This document shows, piece after piece, positions 43,598 through 53,022 of a DNA stretch of 64,000 bases (the first letter of the stretch is position 1; each line of letters begins with the position of its first letter). Origin of the DNA: Chryseobacterium sp. G0162 (GTDB lineage Bacteria; Bacteroidota; Bacteroidia; Flavobacteriales; Weeksellaceae); the NCBI RefSeq assembly GCF_003815715.1, contig NZ_CP033922.1:5008001-5072000 (forward strand), written 5' to 3'. Made by a program: the position numbers and the translations under genes. Under the pieces are notes generated by a model. It worked only from the letters and a program-made list of their open reading frames with translations. It did no database searches and was not told where the DNA came from.

Positions 43598-44383
43598 TTA
43601 GTTTTTGATGAATTTAGAGCTTGCTTCACCAATTTTATAAAAGTAACTACCTTTTGGAAGGCTTTCTACATTCACAGAAACCTGATGATCCATAGAACCA
43701 AAAGACTTATTTATTACCTGTTTTCCTGTCATGTCATAGATCGTAACAGTGCTACTTCCGTTAGAAGGATTGATGATATTCAGAACTTTATTTGCCGGTA
43801 TCGGAAATGCAGAAAGCTGCTTCCCTTTAGATTGGATCTCATTTACTGAAAGGGTTGTGCTTGGCAGTGTATATACTTCACGAAATAAATTATCATTATT
43901 ATCAACATTTGTAATAATTATTTTATTTGTATTTGAAGCATTATTGTGGAATATATTAAAATCACCTGTCCATGAAGTGTTTGGATTAGTGGTAAAATCT
44001 TTAATAATAGTTCCATCTTCATTTACAATATAAAGTTTTCTGGATGGCTGCTGATTTGTTAGAATTTTAGCACTTACTACAAATTCTAATTTATCATCAT
44101 TATTGAAAATATGTTTTGTAACCTGAAAATTGGTGTCAGAACTTGGGTAGAATTCAAATATATATCCACTCGGTATAGGTACATTTACTGTTTTTACTAA
44201 TACGTATGATGAATTATAGATATTGATTGTATTCCCATTTCCTTTAGCCACAAAAATAATATCATTACCATTTGGAAAAACATCTACATTTTCACTAATT
44301 GGAAATGTATGTTCTAAAGTGATTTGTTGAGCGAACATAAAGCTGCAGGCCATGATAGCTGCAGATAACATAATTTTTTTCAT
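43598..44383 (-). CDS. Secreted T9SS-sorted protein, beta-rich
   Basis: 261 residues with signal peptide MKKIMLSAAIMACSFMFAQ. The mature N-terminal ~165 residues are beta-rich and of a type I do not recognise (strands such as FPNGNDIIFVAKGNGNTINIYN and KLYIVNEDGTIIKDF suggest a small propeller or repeated sandwich). A type-A T9SS sorting domain ends the protein (~193-261, AFPIPANKVLNIINPSNG ... GSYFYKIG). It should be secreted or surface-attached through the type IX system. It is a single-gene unit convergent to the previous one. Confidence 0.85.
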   Translation of the reverse strand: MKKIMLSAAIMACSFMFAQQITLEHTFPISENVDVFPNGNDIIFVAKGNGNTINIYNSSYVLVKTVNVPIPSGYIFEFYPSSDTNFQVTKHIFNNDDKLEFVVSAKILTNQQPSRKLYIVNEDGTIIKDFTTNPNTSWTGDFNIFHNNASNTNKIIITNVDNNDNLFREVYTLPSTTLSVNEIQSKGKQLSAFPIPANKVLNIINPSNGSSTVTIYDMTGKQVINKSFGSMDHQVSVNVESLPKGSYFYKIGEASSKFIKN

Positions 44384-44595
44384 GCTATAATTTGTCTTTC
44401 AAGATCTTCACACCCACTGAGAAGATGGTTATTGTTTTTATAAAAAATAAAAGAGTGAGGGTTTCTAACTTATTTTCTTCTTAAAATTATTTATTGAAGA
44501 AAGTTCCGCTAAAACACTTTTGTTAAATCGGATGCAAAACTACAATAAATATCAGATATAAGTACATACCCCAACCTGATATTTGAACCCGTTGC

Positions 44596-45570
44596 TTACT
44601 TATAAATACCCTCAATAAAGTTTAAGACGTTCTTATGACTGATCTTTTCAACAAGTTCAGCAGAGAATTTTTTTTCAATTTCTTCATTGATAGATGGATA
44701 AACTGATGCATTGGAATGTTCTTCAAAGAAAAACGGATGACGTGAAGTATCTGGATGATCTTTCCAGTAAAAGTAATCCGCTCCATAGGCAATATTGTTT
44801 TCTCCACCCAGATCAAGCCCGTATTGGATGTGATCATAAATCCTTTCTGGATTTTCAAGATCTACATAATCTTTGATGAAGTTTAATCCGATAAGTCCTT
44901 TTCTGTTAATAACCTCTTTTGCTAATTCATCCGGAAGGTTTCTATTGTTCTTATAAATTGTTCGATAATTGGAATGACTTGCCAGAATAGGAATTGAATA
45001 ATTTTTCTGATCGATATAAGTAAAAATATCGTAAGCCAGTTGATCACTTGTGTGAGCCAAATCTATAGCAATTCTTCGGTCTGCAATATAATCAATTAAC
45101 ACTTTGCCATCTTCCTTTAACCCCACAGTCACATTATTTCCACCTCCAAAACGATTTTCTAAATGATGGGTAATTCCGATATAAAGCACTTTTTGAGTAT
45201 TTTCAATGATGGTTTCAAGATTTTTAAATCCGGATTCCAGGCTTTGGTTTTCATCACAAAAAGCAGAGCCATTTTCAATGGAAGCTATAACACCTACCCG
45301 ATTTTCATTCTCGGGATTCATGTAATTTTCATTTTCAAACAGGAAAAAGTTTTCATTTTTAATGAGATCCGAAAATATTTGGCTTTGTTGCAGCCCGTAA
45401 GTTGTACTTCCCTCACCGGTTCCTGCATAAATAGCCATCACCTGAAGTTTTACATTCCCTTCCTGTAGATAAGGCAACGAGCATCCTATTTCTTTATCGT
45501 CAATTGTTGAATCTGACCTTAGTAAATAGTACAGCAGGTCACAGTGTAGATCAATGTTTATTGTATTCAT
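44596..45570 (-). CDS. Membrane dipeptidase family (M19) peptidase
   Basis: 324 residues from the ATG at 45570; the ATG at 45582 adds only MPAT. The M19 TIM-barrel metal residues are visible: H9 and D11 in NIDLHCDLL, AIDLAHTSD, and ASHSNYRTIY. The usual GSDFDG motif appears as GADYFYWKD. It would cleave dipeptides, possibly D-amino acid or beta-lactam-like ones, with zinc. There is no signal peptide, so it is cytoplasmic. It lies 22 bases from the DUF4932 gene, reverse strand. Confidence 0.85.
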   Translation of the reverse strand: MNTINIDLHCDLLYYLLRSDSTIDDKEIGCSLPYLQEGNVKLQVMAIYAGTGEGSTTYGLQQSQIFSDLIKNENFFLFENENYMNPENENRVGVIASIENGSAFCDENQSLESGFKNLETIIENTQKVLYIGITHHLENRFGGGNNVTVGLKEDGKVLIDYIADRRIAIDLAHTSDQLAYDIFTYIDQKNYSIPILASHSNYRTIYKNNRNLPDELAKEVINRKGLIGLNFIKDYVDLENPERIYDHIQYGLDLGGENNIAYGADYFYWKDHPDTSRHPFFFEEHSNASVYPSINEEIEKKFSAELVEKISHKNVLNFIEGIYK

Positions 45571-45592
45571 AGTAGCAGGCAATTTATCGTTT

Positions 45593-46780
45593 TTATTTCT
45601 TGTTTTGATCTAATGCATTATTGATAAATTCAATATTTGTATTTTCAAAAACCTCTAACAATTGAGGAACAAAGTCCCCGAATTTCTTGTATTTTTTCCT
45701 GTTGGAATTATATTCTTTTACTTTTTGCTCTAATAAGGGAAGGAAGATAAAATTGTTTTTCAAATGGTAGTCTTCAAGTTTTTTAGCTCTTTCAAAATCT
45801 TTCTGGATTTTTGCAGTCTGAATTTCACCAAGTCTGACTAAATGTTCAGCAACACAGGTTTGGTAATCTCCATACCCTCCGGTTTTAATCATAACCTCCT
45901 TTAAATTTGATTTTTCAAATAAATCCTTGAATTTTTCAAGTTTATCTTTATGGGGATATACTTCTTTATTAACAAAGGAATGCCCAAATTCATGAACACT
46001 TAGAAACCTTGCCTGGAATTGGTTATCATATCCGAACTGTCCTTGTTTTTCAACTCTTACAAACGGACTTGCAATTTCATAAATATCTGTTTTACCGGAT
46101 TTTGAAATCACATTTGTTCCGATACCTCTTCCTTCATGATCTTCTATAGGCCACATCATCATCGGAGAAATCAGAATAGTATATGAATCAAAACTTTCAC
46201 CATAAAATTGCTCCATAGCATTGGTAAACCCCTCAGGAATATGTTTATTGTACTCATTTTCTCCTCCTTTATAGAAAGCTTTGTTTTCAATAAAAAACTG
46301 TCCAATATGTTCTTTTGTATAAAATTTCGAAAGCTCGGAAAGATAATTTTTAATTAATTGAGTCGCTTCTTTGTTCTGTTCCTCCGTTAAGTTATTGTTA
46401 TGAAACTGATAATCATTGATCCATTCTGTGGCTGGAAATTCTTTGTGGTATATTAACGGTTTCATCAAAACATCATTTCCAGAACCGTATTTTTCTATTA
46501 GAATATCATTAATTTTTGCTGTTGCAATTGCAATATCTGAATCTTTCAAATATTTATATCTTTTCAACGCACTGTCTACAATCGGCTGATAAACAGAACA
46601 TTCTTTTATCTTATAAAGTTCAAAATCTTTATTATTTTTTCGGTGTTCTGCTGAAAGAATTTCTGCAAGAAAATAGGTCTCAACATTTTTATTGTAATTA
46701 ACAGAAAATTTAGATGTTTTTTTCTGTGAAAAACAAAATGTGGAACTCAGTGAAACTAAAATAAACAGTGCCTTTTTCAT
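45593..46780 (-). CDS. Secreted DUF4932 putative metalloprotease
   Basis: 395 residues with signal peptide MKKALFILVSLSSTFCFSQ. The DUF4932 family is recognised from VETYFLAEILSAEHRKNN at the mature start. It contains an HExxH zinc motif, HEFGH at H263-H267 in FLSVHEFGHSFVNKEV, with a downstream Glu-rich helix. No activity is established for the family. It should be periplasmic or secreted. It is just upstream of the dipeptidase gene, reverse strand, 22 bases away, and the two could be one operon for peptide use. Confidence 0.85.
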   Translation of the reverse strand: MKKALFILVSLSSTFCFSQKKTSKFSVNYNKNVETYFLAEILSAEHRKNNKDFELYKIKECSVYQPIVDSALKRYKYLKDSDIAIATAKINDILIEKYGSGNDVLMKPLIYHKEFPATEWINDYQFHNNNLTEEQNKEATQLIKNYLSELSKFYTKEHIGQFFIENKAFYKGGENEYNKHIPEGFTNAMEQFYGESFDSYTILISPMMMWPIEDHEGRGIGTNVISKSGKTDIYEIASPFVRVEKQGQFGYDNQFQARFLSVHEFGHSFVNKEVYPHKDKLEKFKDLFEKSNLKEVMIKTGGYGDYQTCVAEHLVRLGEIQTAKIQKDFERAKKLEDYHLKNNFIFLPLLEQKVKEYNSNRKKYKKFGDFVPQLLEVFENTNIEFINNALDQNKK

Positions 46781-46840
46781 AGTTAATATTAATTATCATT
46801 CTAAATAGGTACGAATATAGTATTTTATGTAAAAAATGCG

Positions 46841-46848
46841 TATTTTTG
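46841..46848 (+). promoter_or_regulatory. -7 element of thrS
   Basis: TATTTTTG matches TANNTTTG, 24 bases before the ATG, giving a short leader. Confidence 0.5.
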
Positions 46849-46872
46849 CATCTTAAAATTTTTTAGTAAACA

Positions 46873-48792
46873 ATGATAAAAATTACACTTCCAGACAATA
46901 GTGTCAAAGAATTCGAGGGAGCAGTTACTCCCCTAGATGTGGCAAAATCTATAAGCGAGGGATTGGCTAGAAATACCATTTCCGCAATTGTTAATGACAA
47001 ACAAGTAGAAATCACCACACCTATAACCACGGATTCTACGGTACAGCTTTTGACCTGGAATGATGATCTTGGAAAGAAAGCTTTCTGGCATTCTTCTGCC
47101 CACCTTTTGGCGCAGGCTATCCTTGAATTTTATCCTAATGCTAAGCTAACTATTGGTCCGGCAATCGAAAACGGATTCTACTATGATGTGGATTTCGGGG
47201 ATGAAAGTTTATCTGAAAAAGATTTTGAAAAGATTGAAAAGAAGGTTCTTGAAAATGCAAAGAAAGGATCAACGTTCTCTTTATATCCGGTTTCTAAAGA
47301 AGAAGCTTTAAAGACCTATGCAGACAATCCTTACAAAGTAGAATTGATCTCTAATCTGAATGATGGAGAAATTACTTTTGTAACGCATGATAACTTCACA
47401 GATTTATGTCGTGGAGGGCATATTCCAAACACAGGAATCGTAAAAGCTGTTAAGATTTTAAATGCTGCAGGAGCGTATTGGAGAGGAAATGAAAACAACC
47501 CTCAGTTAACAAGAGTGTATGGTATTTCTTTCCCTAAACAGAAAGAACTTACTGAATATCTTGAAAGATTAGAGGAAGCTAAAAGAAGAGATCACAGAAA
47601 GCTTGGTAAAGAGCTAGGTATTTTCGCGTTCTCTGAAAAAGTAGGTGCCGGTCTTCCATTATGGTTACCAAAAGGAACTGCTTTAAGAAGAAAATTAGAA
47701 AATTTCCTTAGTGATGCTCAGAAAAAAGGGGGATATGAATTCGTAATGTCTCCACATATTGGAGCTAAAGAATTGTATGTAACTTCCGGACACTGGGATA
47801 AATATGGAGCTGACAGCTTCCAGCCGATCAAAACTCCGAATGAAGGAGAAGAATTCTTATTGAAGCCTATGAACTGTCCGCACCACTGTGAAATCTATAA
47901 GACATCACAATGGAGCTACAGAGATCTTCCAAAAAGATATGCGGAATTCGGTACTGTATATAGATATGAACAAAGTGGAGAGCTTCACGGATTAACCAGA
48001 GTTCGTGGATTTACTCAGGATGATGCTCACTTATTCTGTACTCCGGATCAGCTTTCTGAAGAATTTGAAAAAGTAATTGATTTGACGCTTTATGTTTTCA
48101 AATCTCTAGGATTTGAAGATTTTGTAACTCAGGTTTCTTTAAGAGATCCAGATAACAAAGAAAAATATATCGGGTCTGATGAGAACTGGGAAAAAGCAGA
48201 GAATGCGATTATCAATGCTGCTCAGAAGAAAGGTTTAAAAACAGTTGTTGAATACGGTGAAGCTGCATTCTATGGCCCTAAGCTTGACTTCATGGTGAAA
48301 GATGCATTAGGAAGAAAATGGCAGCTTGGAACTATTCAGGTAGATTATAACTTACCGGAAAGATTTGATCTTCACTATATCGGAAATGATAATGAGAAGC
48401 ACAGACCGGTAATGATCCACAGAGCGCCTTTTGGATCTATGGAGCGTTTTATCGCAATCTTATTGGAGAATACTGCCGGGGATTTCCCATTATGGTTAAG
48501 CCCTGATCAGTTTATCATTCTTCCAATTAGTGAAAAGTATGTAGATTATGCAAAAAAAGTTTCACAATTTTTGGAAAATCACGATATTAGCGGTCAGATT
48601 GATGACAGAAACGAGAAAACGGGTAAAAAAATCCGTGATGCTGAATTAAAGAAGATTCCTTTCATGCTTGTAGTAGGAGAAAATGAAGAGAAAGAAGGTA
48701 CGATTTCTGTAAGAAGACGTGGTGAAGGAGATCTTGGAGTCATGAATCTGGAAGATTTCGCAGCTTACTTCAAAAAAGAAGCAGCAGTTTAA
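46873..48792 (+). CDS. thrS: Threonyl-tRNA synthetase
   Basis: 639 residues, standard length. A TGS domain is at 1-62, followed by the editing domain with [10 protein letters not shown] and the class II catalytic core: motif 1 region, [13 protein letters not shown] (zinc Cys), motif 2 ([28 protein letters not shown]) and motif 3 ([15 protein letters not shown]). The anticodon-binding domain comes last ([15 protein letters not shown] ...). It charges tRNA-Thr. It is followed by infC at 91 bases, the classic thrS-infC order. A strong hairpin lies in the spacer. Confidence 0.97.
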   Translation: MIKITLPDNSVKEFEGAVTPLDVAKSISEGLARNTISAIVNDKQVEITTPITTDSTVQLLTWNDDLGKKAFWHSSAHLLAQAILEFYPNAKLTIGPAIENGFYYDVDFGDESLSEKDFEKIEKKVLENAKKGSTFSLYPVSKEEALKTYADNPYKVELISNLNDGEITFVTHDNFTDLCRGGHIPNTGIVKAVKILNAAGAYWRGNENNPQLTRVYGISFPKQKELTEYLERLEEAKRRDHRKLGKELGIFAFSEKVGAGLPLWLPKGTALRRKLENFLSDAQKKGGYEFVMSPHIGAKELYVTSGHWDKYGADSFQPIKTPNEGEEFLLKPMNCPHHCEIYKTSQWSYRDLPKRYAEFGTVYRYEQSGELHGLTRVRGFTQDDAHLFCTPDQLSEEFEKVIDLTLYVFKSLGFEDFVTQVSLRDPDNKEKYIGSDENWEKAENAIINAAQKKGLKTVVEYGEAAFYGPKLDFMVKDALGRKWQLGTIQVDYNLPERFDLHYIGNDNEKHRPVMIHRAPFGSMERFIAILLENTAGDFPLWLSPDQFIILPISEKYVDYAKKVSQFLENHDISGQIDDRNEKTGKKIRDAELKKIPFMLVVGENEEKEGTISVRRRGEGDLGVMNLEDFAAYFKKEAAV

Positions 48793-48801
48793 AAAAACAA
48801 A

Positions 48802-48845
48802 ATTAAAGTATTGAGAGGTAACAACAACGCTCTCAATACTTTAAT
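48802..48845 (+). other. Large stem-loop in the thrS-infC spacer
   Basis: A perfect 16-pair stem, ATTAAAGTATTGAGAG / CTCTCAATACTTTAAT, with a 12-base loop, starting ten bases after the thrS stop. No T tract follows on the forward strand, so it is not a plain terminator. It may be an RNase III site, an mRNA stabiliser, or part of infC regulation. Confidence 0.65.
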
Positions 48846-48883
48846 CAAATAAATAAGTAGTTAACCAATAAAATTATAATACA

Positions 48884-49444
48884 ATAGCACAAAGATTTAA
48901 CAACAGGGGCCCACAAAGACGTCCTGTACAGGAGGACTTACACTTGATCAACGATAAAATTCGTGTGAGAGAGCTTCGTTTGGTGGGCGATAACGTAGAG
49001 CCGGGAATTTATCCAATTGACAAAGCAAGACAGATTGCTGCGGAACAGGAATTGGATTTAGTAGTAATTTCTGACAAGGCAGAACCTTTTATTGCAAGAG
49101 TATTGGAATATAAAAAATTCTTATATGAGCAAAAGAAAAAACAGAAGGAACTTAAAGCTAAGCAAGTAAAAGTGGTTGTAAAAGAGATCCGTTTCGGACC
49201 TCAGACTGATGACCATGATTACGAATTCAAGAAGAAGCATGCTGAGAAATTCCTTGAAGAAGGTTCTAAATTGAAGACCTACGTATTTTTTAAAGGACGT
49301 TCGATCATCTTTAAGGATCAGGGAGAAATCTTGCTTTTAAAACTGGCTCAGGAACTAGAGCACGTGGGTAAAGTAGATCAACTTCCTAAGCTTGAAGGAA
49401 AGAGAATGATTATGATGATGAGTCCTAAAAAACCAGCAAAATAA
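48884..49444 (+). CDS. infC: Translation initiation factor IF-3
   Basis: Two starts are possible. An NTG start exists only at TTG 48944 (166 residues, just after AGGAGG). The frame, however, stays open upstream to ATA at 48884, and the extra 20 residues ([20 protein letters not shown]) look like the IF-3 N-terminus I recall from Flavobacteriia. I favour the AUA start, because non-AUG starts in infC are known from E. coli (AUU) and mediate IF-3 self-control. The body has the IF-3 domains ([63 protein letters not shown]). rpmI and rplT do not follow it. Confidence 0.88.
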   Translation: MAQRFNNRGPQRRPVQEDLHLINDKIRVRELRLVGDNVEPGIYPIDKARQIAAEQELDLVVISDKAEPFIARVLEYKKFLYEQKKKQKELKAKQVKVVVKEIRFGPQTDDHDYEFKKKHAEKFLEEGSKLKTYVFFKGRSIIFKDQGEILLLKLAQELEHVGKVDQLPKLEGKRMIMMMSPKKPAK

Positions 49445-49465
49445 TTCAATCATTATTTTACATAT

Positions 49466-49498
49466 AAAAACCTCAAATTACTTTGAGGTTTTTTTTTA
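49466..49498 (+). terminator. Terminator after infC
   Basis: Stem AAAAACCTCAAA / TTTGAGGTTTTT around TTAC, with T8. It ends the thrS-infC unit. Confidence 0.87.
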
Positions 49499-49530
49499 TT
49501 CAAATTTTCATGATATCGTTTCATCAGAAA

Positions 49531-49587
49531 ATAGAAAGAGGGTATTTAGACATCACTTGTATTCATTTAATATTCCCCTCTTTCTAT
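49531..49587 (-). terminator. Hairpin after the 49604 lipoprotein gene
   Basis: Inverted arms ATAGAAAGAGGG and CCCTCTTTCTAT separated by 33 bases, just past the reverse-strand stop at 49604. With such a long loop it is a weaker terminator candidate. Confidence 0.45.
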
Positions 49588-49603
49588 AGGCTAGTATTAG
49601 TTT

Positions 49604-50164
49604 TTATCCTTCAAAATCACCACAGTCATGCTCTTTAAAAAGAGGAAGCGCTTTTTTTGTTGTAAAATATTTCGCTACTCGTTTATTATTTAATTCGAGT
49701 TTCTGACCTTCTACAACCAGCTCATAAACGGGTGCTTTTTCGATCTGAGTTAAAATATAGGTTCTGTCCGGTGTTTTCAAAATAGTTTTGTTTCCTTCGC
49801 TGGAGATGTTAAAATTACTCACCTCAAAGGCATCCTTTTCATCACAGACATTGGTCCATACTATTTTATTCCTGGTTACGGATAAGCTTGCTAAATCACA
49901 AGAATAACAATTTCCCGAGAACTCTATACCATATTTTTCATATACATCTTTACTTTTGATATCCAATATATCTATAGGAACCAATGTTGAAAAATCCACC
50001 GGCACTTCTACTTGTGAAATCGTATTCTTTTCAGGAGTAAGCTTAGCAATTGTATTTGGTTTTATAGCCATAACGCCTGTACTATCTGCCTTTTTTTCTG
50101 TAGCAGGTGAACAGGAAGCTAGCAAAGCGACTGCTACTGAAAAGCTGGTTATTACGTTTTTCAT
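49604..50164 (-). CDS. Lipoprotein of unknown function, 186 aa
   Basis: Lipoprotein signal MKNVITSFSVAVALLASC (lipobox LASC, Cys at 18). The mature part has a small cysteine set, SGNCYSCDLA and NVCDEKDA plus DCGDFEG near the end, which could form disulfides in the periplasm. The body is beta-rich (KIVWTNVCDEKDAFEVSNFNIS; TYILTQIEKAPVYELVVEGQ). I do not recognise the family. It diverges from the gene at 50314. A role at the envelope is inferred from the signal only. Confidence 0.8.
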   Translation of the reverse strand: MKNVITSFSVAVALLASCSPATEKKADSTGVMAIKPNTIAKLTPEKNTISQVEVPVDFSTLVPIDILDIKSKDVYEKYGIEFSGNCYSCDLASLSVTRNKIVWTNVCDEKDAFEVSNFNISSEGNKTILKTPDRTYILTQIEKAPVYELVVEGQKLELNNKRVAKYFTTKKALPLFKEHDCGDFEG

Positions 50165-50289
50165 CTCCTATCAATACTTAGTTTTGTCTTTTGCAAAATT
50201 GTCCAAAATATAGCATTCGATAAATCCCTGTTTTCAGCCATTTTTTGCCCATATTCAGAGGTTTTGTTGGCAGCCGGTTTGAATACCGA

Positions 50290-50297
50290 TACATTTG
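50290..50297 (+). promoter_or_regulatory. -7 element of the 50314 lipoprotein gene
   Basis: TACATTTG matches TANNTTTG, 17 bases before the ATG at 50314. This supports that start over an earlier ATG at 50245, which would lie upstream of the promoter. Confidence 0.6.
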
Positions 50298-50313
50298 TCA
50301 AAAAAATATAAAA

Positions 50314-51387
50314 ATGAAACCTTTATATCAAGTCTTTATCACCTCTACCGTTGTTCTGATGGGATGTAATCCACAGAATAAGACACCAGAAACCAACAAG
50401 GCTGGAACTGAAATCACACAGAAAATCATAACATTTGCTGATTTCAAAAAAATAAAAGGAGTAGATAATATACAGGAAGTACCTTTTCAACTATTTACTA
50501 AGTTAGATTCTATACAGTTTTTTGTATCTCCCAATAAAGATGCTGCCCGTCTGAAAATAGTATACAATAAGCTAGATAATTACTACGGATTTGAAGAGTT
50601 TGATGACTTCTACTCTATTCACTACAGTATTAATAATAATATTTCGAACAGCATAGAAGCTTTTGTTCTAAAGTCAGAATTCATGGCCTCATTTGATATG
50701 ACTTTACAAGGTGTGGACCTTTATGAGATCAGAAGCAGCACATGGAAAGGATCTCAGGATTTTAAAAATAAGTCATTCAGTAAGTATGGTACCATTACAG
50801 AAGTTTCTGAACAGGAATTTGCAACAGCATCTAAAAATAGAATTAATGAAGTTTTGGTGAAAAATCCTCAGATTAAATTAAAAGGTGAAGATTGGATATC
50901 TACCGGAAATTCAAAAGAAACTGTGATTACACAGCATGAAAATATATCTACAGAAGACGGGTATTTATCCAATGAATATATTGGACAGTCTCCTTCCCTG
51001 CATCTGGAAGTTTTCAAAGAAAACTCGGTGGAGACTACAGATATGTATTATTCTTTTTATGATGTAAAATCAACCGCTAATTTTGCTTTATTTACAGGTG
51101 GATATCCACAGATTCTTCCTGGTAAAAAATGGATTTCTTCTATCTCTTCAAATAATGATGTCGGGAGTAATTTTGAAATCACGACCTATATGGACCAAAG
51201 CCATAATCAAGAAAACCTTTTGTATGTAAACTTTACCAAATTCAAAATTGCTGATGATACAAAAGCTTTCTGGAAAGATGATAAAACCTTTTATGCAGAA
51301 GTTTATCCTATCAATTCAGCAGCGGCTAATGGTAAAAAGCAAAAGACTGCTTATATAAAAATTCAGTTGAAGGCAAATCTGCTTTAA
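50314..51387 (+). CDS. Lipoprotein of unknown function, 357 aa
   Basis: The open frame extends back to 50245, but the ATG at 50314 gives the lipoprotein signal MKPLYQVFITSTVVLMGC (lipobox LMGC) and follows a -7 element. The mature part of ~340 residues is beta-rich with many aromatic strands (NYYGFEEFDDFYSIHYSI; NQENLLYVNFTKFKI). It has no known domain that I can name. It is probably in the outer membrane or periplasm. A single gene with an ordinary end. Confidence 0.82.
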   Translation: MKPLYQVFITSTVVLMGCNPQNKTPETNKAGTEITQKIITFADFKKIKGVDNIQEVPFQLFTKLDSIQFFVSPNKDAARLKIVYNKLDNYYGFEEFDDFYSIHYSINNNISNSIEAFVLKSEFMASFDMTLQGVDLYEIRSSTWKGSQDFKNKSFSKYGTITEVSEQEFATASKNRINEVLVKNPQIKLKGEDWISTGNSKETVITQHENISTEDGYLSNEYIGQSPSLHLEVFKENSVETTDMYYSFYDVKSTANFALFTGGYPQILPGKKWISSISSNNDVGSNFEITTYMDQSHNQENLLYVNFTKFKIADDTKAFWKDDKTFYAEVYPINSAAANGKKQKTAYIKIQLKANLL

Positions 51388-51462
51388 AGGGAAGTGCATT
51401 TGGACTTAGAATACAATTAAAAACCCCTGAAATCAGCCAGTGTTTATCGAGGTAAAGTCTAA

Positions 51463-51470
51463 TATCTTTG
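51463..51470 (+). promoter_or_regulatory. -7 element of the 51493 gene
   Basis: TATCTTTG, 22 bases before the ATG. Confidence 0.5.
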
Positions 51471-51492
51471 CAGCACTTAATTAAAGAATACC

Positions 51493-52059
51493 ATGAAAAA
51501 AATAAGTTTAACATTTCTTTTCTGTTTACTTAGTTTGATAACTTTCGCTCAATCATTAAAAGTAGTTATTAAACAAGACGGAAAAGTAATTGAACCTGTA
51601 AATGATGTTTATGATCTAAAAAAATCGCCTTTTATATTGGAGTTTACAGCAAACAATCTGGAAGGTTTCTTAGTAGGAGCTACGACTAATAAGGATGTTT
51701 ATGCAGGAGCGCTGGGGGTATTTAATACTGATGTTCCGTGGTTTCAAAGTACAGGTATGGCAGAGGAACTGTATAACAAAGATAAAGAACTGTTTCTGAT
51801 GGATTCCGCGCCATCCTACTGGTACTATACAAGTGTGAAAGATCACAGATTTGATAAAAATCCTAAAGGTACCTTAAAACAGTGGACCGCTACGCGTACC
51901 ATTACCAGGTTCTATGACATCATGGTAGACCAGCCTGTCAATTTAAAAGATTTTGATGGAAGAGTTTATCTATTCATGTATGAGCCTGTGTATAACGCTG
52001 AATATGATGTAACGGGAAAGAAAAATCTATTTCAGGCTGCGTTGAGATTCAAAGACTAA
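51493..52059 (+). CDS. Secreted protein of unknown function, 188 aa
   Basis: Signal peptide MKKISLTFLFCLLSLITFAQ, then a 165-residue domain with strands (LKVVIKQDGKVIEPVNDVYDL; FDGRVYLFMYEPVYNAEYDV) and a middle loop rich in aromatic residues (PWFQSTGMAEEL ... SAPSYWYYTSV). There is no family I recognise and no sorting domain, so it is probably periplasmic. It has its own promoter and terminator. Confidence 0.82.
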   Translation: MKKISLTFLFCLLSLITFAQSLKVVIKQDGKVIEPVNDVYDLKKSPFILEFTANNLEGFLVGATTNKDVYAGALGVFNTDVPWFQSTGMAEELYNKDKELFLMDSAPSYWYYTSVKDHRFDKNPKGTLKQWTATRTITRFYDIMVDQPVNLKDFDGRVYLFMYEPVYNAEYDVTGKKNLFQAALRFKD

Positions 52060-52092
52060 AAATGACACACCTAATTATTTGATTATATATAG

Positions 52093-52128
52093 AAAAGGTC
52101 TGCTTTTACGATGTAAGCAGGCCTTTTT
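52093..52128 (+). terminator. Terminator after the 51493 gene
   Basis: Hairpin AAAGG-T-CTGCTT / AAGCAG-G-CCTTT with a ten-base loop and a T5 run. Confidence 0.8.
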
Positions 52129-52390
52129 GTTGGATGAATATGGATCTGGTTCAAAAGTCTTGGAAATATTTTAAACCATTAAGAGGTTTAGATGTTATCT
52201 TGTTTTTTGATGACACAAAGGTTGATTATTGATGGCTAAGACATGAATTGATTATATCAATTCTGATGAAGCACTGGTTTATGATACGTTACAGGTATTT
52301 AACCACATAGGCCCATAGATTTTGAAGTAATTATACATCTGTGGGAACTCATCTTTAGGCTCCCACAGATTGCACTACCTTATAAATAGA
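52129..52390. repeat. Intergenic stretch with CCACAGAT-type repeat
   Basis: Between the 51493 gene and the response regulator. Bases 52298-52372 hold a possible copy of the element seen at 35382-35484 (catctgtgggaa, then cccacagattgc). The rest shows no gene or RNA that I recognise. Confidence 0.45.
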
Positions 52391-53020
52391 TTATTCGATA
52401 ATCAGACCGTACTCTATGGCCAGTTTAATGGCTGAACTAAGATTAGAAGTCTGAAATTTTTCAATAAGATTTTTCCGGTGACTTTCTACGGTGTGTGGGC
52501 TGATAAAGAGTTTTTCTGCCATTTGATTAGTGGTCAATCCCTTTGCTGCTTCGGCAAGGATTTCCTTTTCCCTGCGGGTTAATTTAGGAACCTGGTTCAA
52601 TCCATCAGATGATTTTTTCTCTAAAACAGATTGAGTTTGCGAGCATAAAAATTGATTACCGGCATATACCGTATGAATCCCTTCCAGGATTTCTGAAACC
52701 GAAGCGTTTTTTTGAATATAGCCTAAAGCACCTTCAGCTAAAGTACTATTAATAACAGGCAGCTCATTATGAACACTAAGCATGATAATCTGGAGATTCT
52801 CATACTTTTTCTTTAAAGGCTTTATGAGTTCGATGCTGTTAATGTCTACTAAATTGATGTCTAACAACAAAATATCAACCGCCTGTTTTTTTAAGCCGGC
52901 ATTCATCTCTGAAACGTTTTTGAAACAATCTACAACATCTATACTCTCGTTATTTCCTAAAATATTCTTCAGCCCTTCTAATAGAAGTGGATGATCGTCT
53001 GTGATGGCTACTTTTATCAT
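52391..53020 (-). CDS. NarL-type response regulator
   Basis: 209 residues. The receiver domain has D54 as the phosphorylated aspartate in AVDILLLDINLVD, the acid pair TDDHP at 7-11, and the switch lysine in GYIQKNAS. A LuxR helix-turn-helix is at ~145-205 (LTRREKEILAEAAKGLTTNQMAEKLFISPHTVESHRKNL). It is paired with the histidine kinase two bases upstream. No target genes are evident nearby. Confidence 0.95.
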   Translation of the reverse strand: MIKVAITDDHPLLLEGLKNILGNNESIDVVDCFKNVSEMNAGLKKQAVDILLLDINLVDINSIELIKPLKKKYENLQIIMLSVHNELPVINSTLAEGALGYIQKNASVSEILEGIHTVYAGNQFLCSQTQSVLEKKSSDGLNQVPKLTRREKEILAEAAKGLTTNQMAEKLFISPHTVESHRKNLIEKFQTSNLSSAIKLAIEYGLIIE

Positions 53021-53022
53021 GT

